Below are positions 51,302 through 53,205 of a stretch of DNA of 53,205 nucleotides, one piece after another. The number at the start of each line of letters is the position of its first letter. Position 1 is the stretch's first letter. Source of the DNA: an uncultured Kiritimatiellota bacterium (lineage in GTDB: Bacteria > Verrucomicrobiota > Kiritimatiellia > RFP12 > UBA1067); assembly GCA_934643865.1 (NCBI GenBank), contig CAKUCX010000018.1, positions 1 through 53,205 of the forward strand, in the 5' to 3' direction. The position numbers and the translations under genes are program-made. The notes under the pieces were generated by a model. That model searched no databases. It was not told where the DNA came from and saw only the letters and a list, made by a program, of their open reading frames with translations.

Positions 51302-52525
51302 TTACGCGCCGAGCGAGGCGAGCGGCACGGCGTAGAAGCCCTCTCCGAAGCGGAGAATGTCCGGCCCGGCGTACAGGACGATGCCCGTAAATGGCTTCTT
51401 GGCGAGATTGGCGGCAAACCATTTTAGGTGCTTGAAATCCTCCTGCCCGACCATGCCACCGGACTTGACCTCTACGCCGAGCATTTCGTCATCCTCGTTC
51501 GTCACGATGAAGTCGATCTCTCGTTTCAACTTGTCGCGGTAATGGCAAATCTCATAATCAGCCTCTTCGGCATCGGCGGTTGCGCTCAACTGATGGAAAG
51601 CCCATGTCTCCACAAGTTTGCCGGAAAGGTCGGAGTCCAAATATGCCGAATCCTCCTTCCAGTTCAGGCAGTTCGCGACAAGCCCCGGATCGGAGGCGAA
51701 GTACTTGGCTCGCTTGCCAATGCGGTCGTAGTCGGTCTTGTTCCATGCGGGCACTCTGTCGAATATGTACAGCGCACACAGGGCGTTGATATAGTTGTCC
51801 GTCGTTGGCTTCGCCACGCCCGTGGCAGTGCAAAGCTCCTCGACGGCAAACAACTTTGAAGACCTGGACAGAAGCCATTTCGACACTTCGGAGAGAACCT
51901 CGGTCTTCCTGATTTCGGTAACCGATTTGATGTCTCGCCTTATGAGGGTTCCCATGTAGTCCTGATACCACTCTTTTCTCGCGCGCGGCGGCAAGTCGAT
52001 GGCCTCAGGGTAGCCGCCGCAAAATGCCGTGTGTACGACATCCTTCTTGTTCAGGGGTGCGGCTGGCGTGGCAAACTCGCGCCTAACGGCATCGCGTAGG
52101 AAGTGCGGCTTGTTGCCGTTTATTTCTCCAAGCGAGAGCGTTTTCAGCCTAACGGTGTGCATTCGTCCCGCAAGGGAATCGGATACCGCCTTGGAAAATT
52201 CTAGGGATGCGCTGCCCGTTAGCAGATATTGACCGCGCTCGGTTGATTCGTCAACATGGATTTTGACGGCATTGAGCAGTTCAGGAGCCTTCTGCACTTC
52301 GTCAAGAAGCATCACCTCGCCATCCCCCCTGCGGGTGAACTCTATCGGGTCGGATATGGCCGTCTCCCGTATCCTGTCATTGTCCATCGTGTAGTGGCGG
52401 GATTTGGGGAAATTGATGGACGAGACGAGTGTCGTTTTGCCGGTCTGCCTAGCCCCCGTTATGTGGACAACCCGACGAAACGCCATCGATTCGACTATAT
52501 GCGGCTCAAGCCATCTTGCAATCAT
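51302..52525 (-). CDS. AAA ATPase with DUF4143 domain (second copy)
   Basis: 407 residues from ATG 52525 (MIARWLEPHIVESMAF). An upstream ATG at 52552 would lie at the predicted transcription start, so the shorter start is chosen. Walker A HITGARQTGKTTL, Walker B EVMLLDEVQKAPELL, sensor LLTGSASLEFSK, C-terminal DUF4143 with a nuclease-like REIDFIVTNEDDEMLGVEVKSGG. It belongs to a different branch from the first copy; sequence similarity is limited to the motifs. It reads towards module C, with which it shares a terminator/leader. Confidence 0.88.
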   Translation of the reverse strand: MIARWLEPHIVESMAFRRVVHITGARQTGKTTLVSSINFPKSRHYTMDNDRIRETAISDPIEFTRRGDGEVMLLDEVQKAPELLNAVKIHVDESTERGQYLLTGSASLEFSKAVSDSLAGRMHTVRLKTLSLGEINGNKPHFLRDAVRREFATPAAPLNKKDVVHTAFCGGYPEAIDLPPRARKEWYQDYMGTLIRRDIKSVTEIRKTEVLSEVSKWLLSRSSKLFAVEELCTATGVAKPTTDNYINALCALYIFDRVPAWNKTDYDRIGKRAKYFASDPGLVANCLNWKEDSAYLDSDLSGKLVETWAFHQLSATADAEEADYEICHYRDKLKREIDFIVTNEDDEMLGVEVKSGGMVGQEDFKHLKWFAANLAKKPFTGIVLYAGPDILRFGEGFYAVPLASLGA

Positions 52526-52552
52526 TTTCCGTTCTCCATGCTTGTGGCGCAT

Positions 52553-52582
52553 ATTCTACCATAAGGTTTGACCAAAAATCAA
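52553..52582 (-). promoter_or_regulatory. Promoter of the second DUF4143 gene
   Basis: Reverse strand: TTGATT (52582-52577), 18-bp spacer ending TGG, TAGAAT (52558-52553). Confidence 0.6.
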
Positions 52583-52671
52583 GTAGAGCAATGACTAAAA
52601 CAACAGTATAAGCGAGACTAAACATAACATAGTCAGTTGACCGTATGGCAATCAACATCCTTTCACTCTGC

Positions 52672-52767
52672 TATTCTCTGCACATCCGCTTCACTTGTCG
52701 GAGGGGCGTCTCTTTATGTTTACGGAGGTTAAAGCCGCTCCATCCCGTGTCGGCTACCAGAACAAGG
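52672..52767 (+). repeat. Leader element of module D
   Basis: TTCTCTGCACATCCGCTTCAC, then GGAGGGG (52700-52706) ten bases before ATG 52716 (ATGTTTACGGAGG), then GTCGGCTACCAGAACAAGG from 52749. This is the only leader with both a good ribosome site and ATG. The hairpins of the other leaders are absent or weak. The stretch 52583-52671 shows nothing else clear. Confidence 0.6.
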
Positions 52768-53126
52768 GATTCGAGCCAGGCTTCAACTATGTCTGCAACA
52801 CCTTTGTTCCCGTAGGCGTAAATAGGGAAGCGATGACCTTTGGAGACATCCAACCCAATTCCGAATTCGTAAACTCATCCATTCAGTTGCTGACTCCTGG
52901 CGGTGCTACTGCCAAGGTAACTGTCGAGGGCCTTGGCACTGTAAAAGCGATATTCTCTTATTGGGAAGAGGATGATGCAATGGATGGCGCAGGATGGTAT
53001 CTTGATGCCGATGAGGACGCAGAGTACAACCAGAACGACAGGGTCATTTCTTCTGGCTCAGCGTTCTGTGTCAGTCGTTCTACATCAGAAGAGGGGGCGA
53101 CCGTTACAATTCCCTCCGCGCTCTAA
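52716..53126 (+). CDS. Module D ORF X: single surface-type domain, ATG start
   Basis: 136 residues with a proper start: GGAGGGG, then MFTEVKAAPSRVGYQNKGFEPGFNYVCNTFVPVG. It has one domain copy only: MTFGDIQPNSEFVNSSIQLLTPGGATAKVTVEGLGTVKAIFSYWEEDDAMDGAGWYLDADEDAEYNQNDR, ending EEGATVTIPSAL. It has no signal peptide. It is closest to module C's domains, with the second (domain-closing) end sequence, as if the first copy and linker had been deleted. It shows what an intact short module looks like. Confidence 0.75.
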   Translation: MFTEVKAAPSRVGYQNKGFEPGFNYVCNTFVPVGVNREAMTFGDIQPNSEFVNSSIQLLTPGGATAKVTVEGLGTVKAIFSYWEEDDAMDGAGWYLDADEDAEYNQNDRVISSGSAFCVSRSTSEEGATVTIPSAL

Positions 53127-53130
53127 TCGA

Positions 53131-53179
53131 TTTTGTGCGATGCATAGTGTGTCGTGCAGATAACAACGGAAAGACAAAA
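53131..53179 (+). repeat. X-Y spacer of module D
   Basis: GATTTTGTGCGATGCATAG then TGTGTCGTGCAGATA, then CGGAAAGAC before ATG 53180. Confidence 0.65.
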
Positions 53180-53205
53180 ATGAAAAAACTAATGATACTT
53201 GCGGC
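53180..53205 (+). CDS. Module D ORF Y: PEP-CTERM-type protein, 3' partial
   Basis: Only MKKLMILA is visible before the window ends, identical to the signal-peptide start of the other Y proteins. The spacing after ORF X and the conserved spacer support the call; the C-terminal signal lies outside. Confidence 0.75.

Noticed and set aside
44390..53205. Interpretation of the array as a classical integron.
   Set aside because: The recombinase lacks evident IntI features and reads into the array, and GTCGGCT does not fit the GTTRRRY core strictly; integron-like behaviour is kept only as a hypothesis.
44390..53205. CRISPR-like periodic repeats.
   Set aside because: The repeats are long, few, unevenly spaced and include coding sequence; no short repeat-spacer pattern or cas gene is present.

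Overview
The window looks like a chromosomal segment of a GC-rich, anaerobic, glycan-degrading bacterium of the PVC group, most likely a Kiritimatiellota (Kiritimatiellae) gut lineage. This is an inference. It rests on several large signal-peptide-bearing glycoside hydrolases, a secreted protein with autotransporter-type beta-strand repeats but no barrel, PEP-CTERM proteins, a TRL-like lipoprotein, a flavodiiron protein (anaerobe oxygen defence) and many DUF4143 ATPase/toxin-antitoxin genes. No rRNA, tRNA or CRISPR array was seen.

Layout. (1) Positions 1-7.85 kb: the 3' end of a polyketide-synthase-like gene (dehydratase + built-in phosphopantetheinyl transferase), a TRL-like lipoprotein, then a tightly coupled exopolysaccharide operon (Wzz-like co-polymerase, Wza-like export lipoprotein, Wzy-like polymerase/ligase, SGNH esterase). 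(2) 7.9-13.9 kb: nucleoside-hydrolase-like protein, UDP-sugar pyrophosphorylase, GH2 enzyme and another secreted glycosidase-like protein. (3) 14-23.5 kb: housekeeping block with FtsB/DivIC-like protein, M50-like membrane protease, HemW-like radical SAM protein, gdhA (reverse strand), flavodiiron protein, Tat-exported phosphoesterase, RelB/YoeB-type toxin-antitoxin pair and HrpB helicase. (4) 23.6-39.5 kb: carbohydrate locus with GH78-like, GH30 and a XylR-type regulator (frameshifted at a homopolymer) divergent from a three-gene operon: a 1486-residue repeat protein, a GH141-like beta-helix protein and a GH97-GH2 fusion enzyme.

(5) 39.5-53.2 kb is visibly less GC-rich and behaves like a mobile or decaying island. 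It starts with two nitroreductases mixed with gene remnants, then a frameshifted secreted protein, then a tyrosine recombinase carrying in-frame repeat insertions. After the recombinase comes an array of four related two-gene modules (A 44.4-45.9 kb, B 48.3-49.8 kb, C 49.8-51.3 kb reversed, D 52.7 kb to the window end). Each module has a structured leader with variable hairpins, an ORF 'X' encoding a ~120-residue secreted-type domain (usually duplicated, often with no proper start codon), a conserved ~50-bp spacer with 14-bp direct repeats, and an ORF 'Y' encoding a ~183-residue PEP-CTERM protein. Terminators are attached. Between modules lie two DUF4143 ATPase genes, an AbrB/PIN toxin-antitoxin pair and an orphan leader whose X/Y genes are missing. 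I regard this recombinase-linked cassette array as the most interesting and possibly undescribed system here.

The parts fit together as an extracellular lifestyle: export of a polysaccharide, secretion of many glycosidases, and display of PEP-CTERM proteins, whose sorting is elsewhere known to be linked to exopolysaccharide. No exosortase gene lies in the window.
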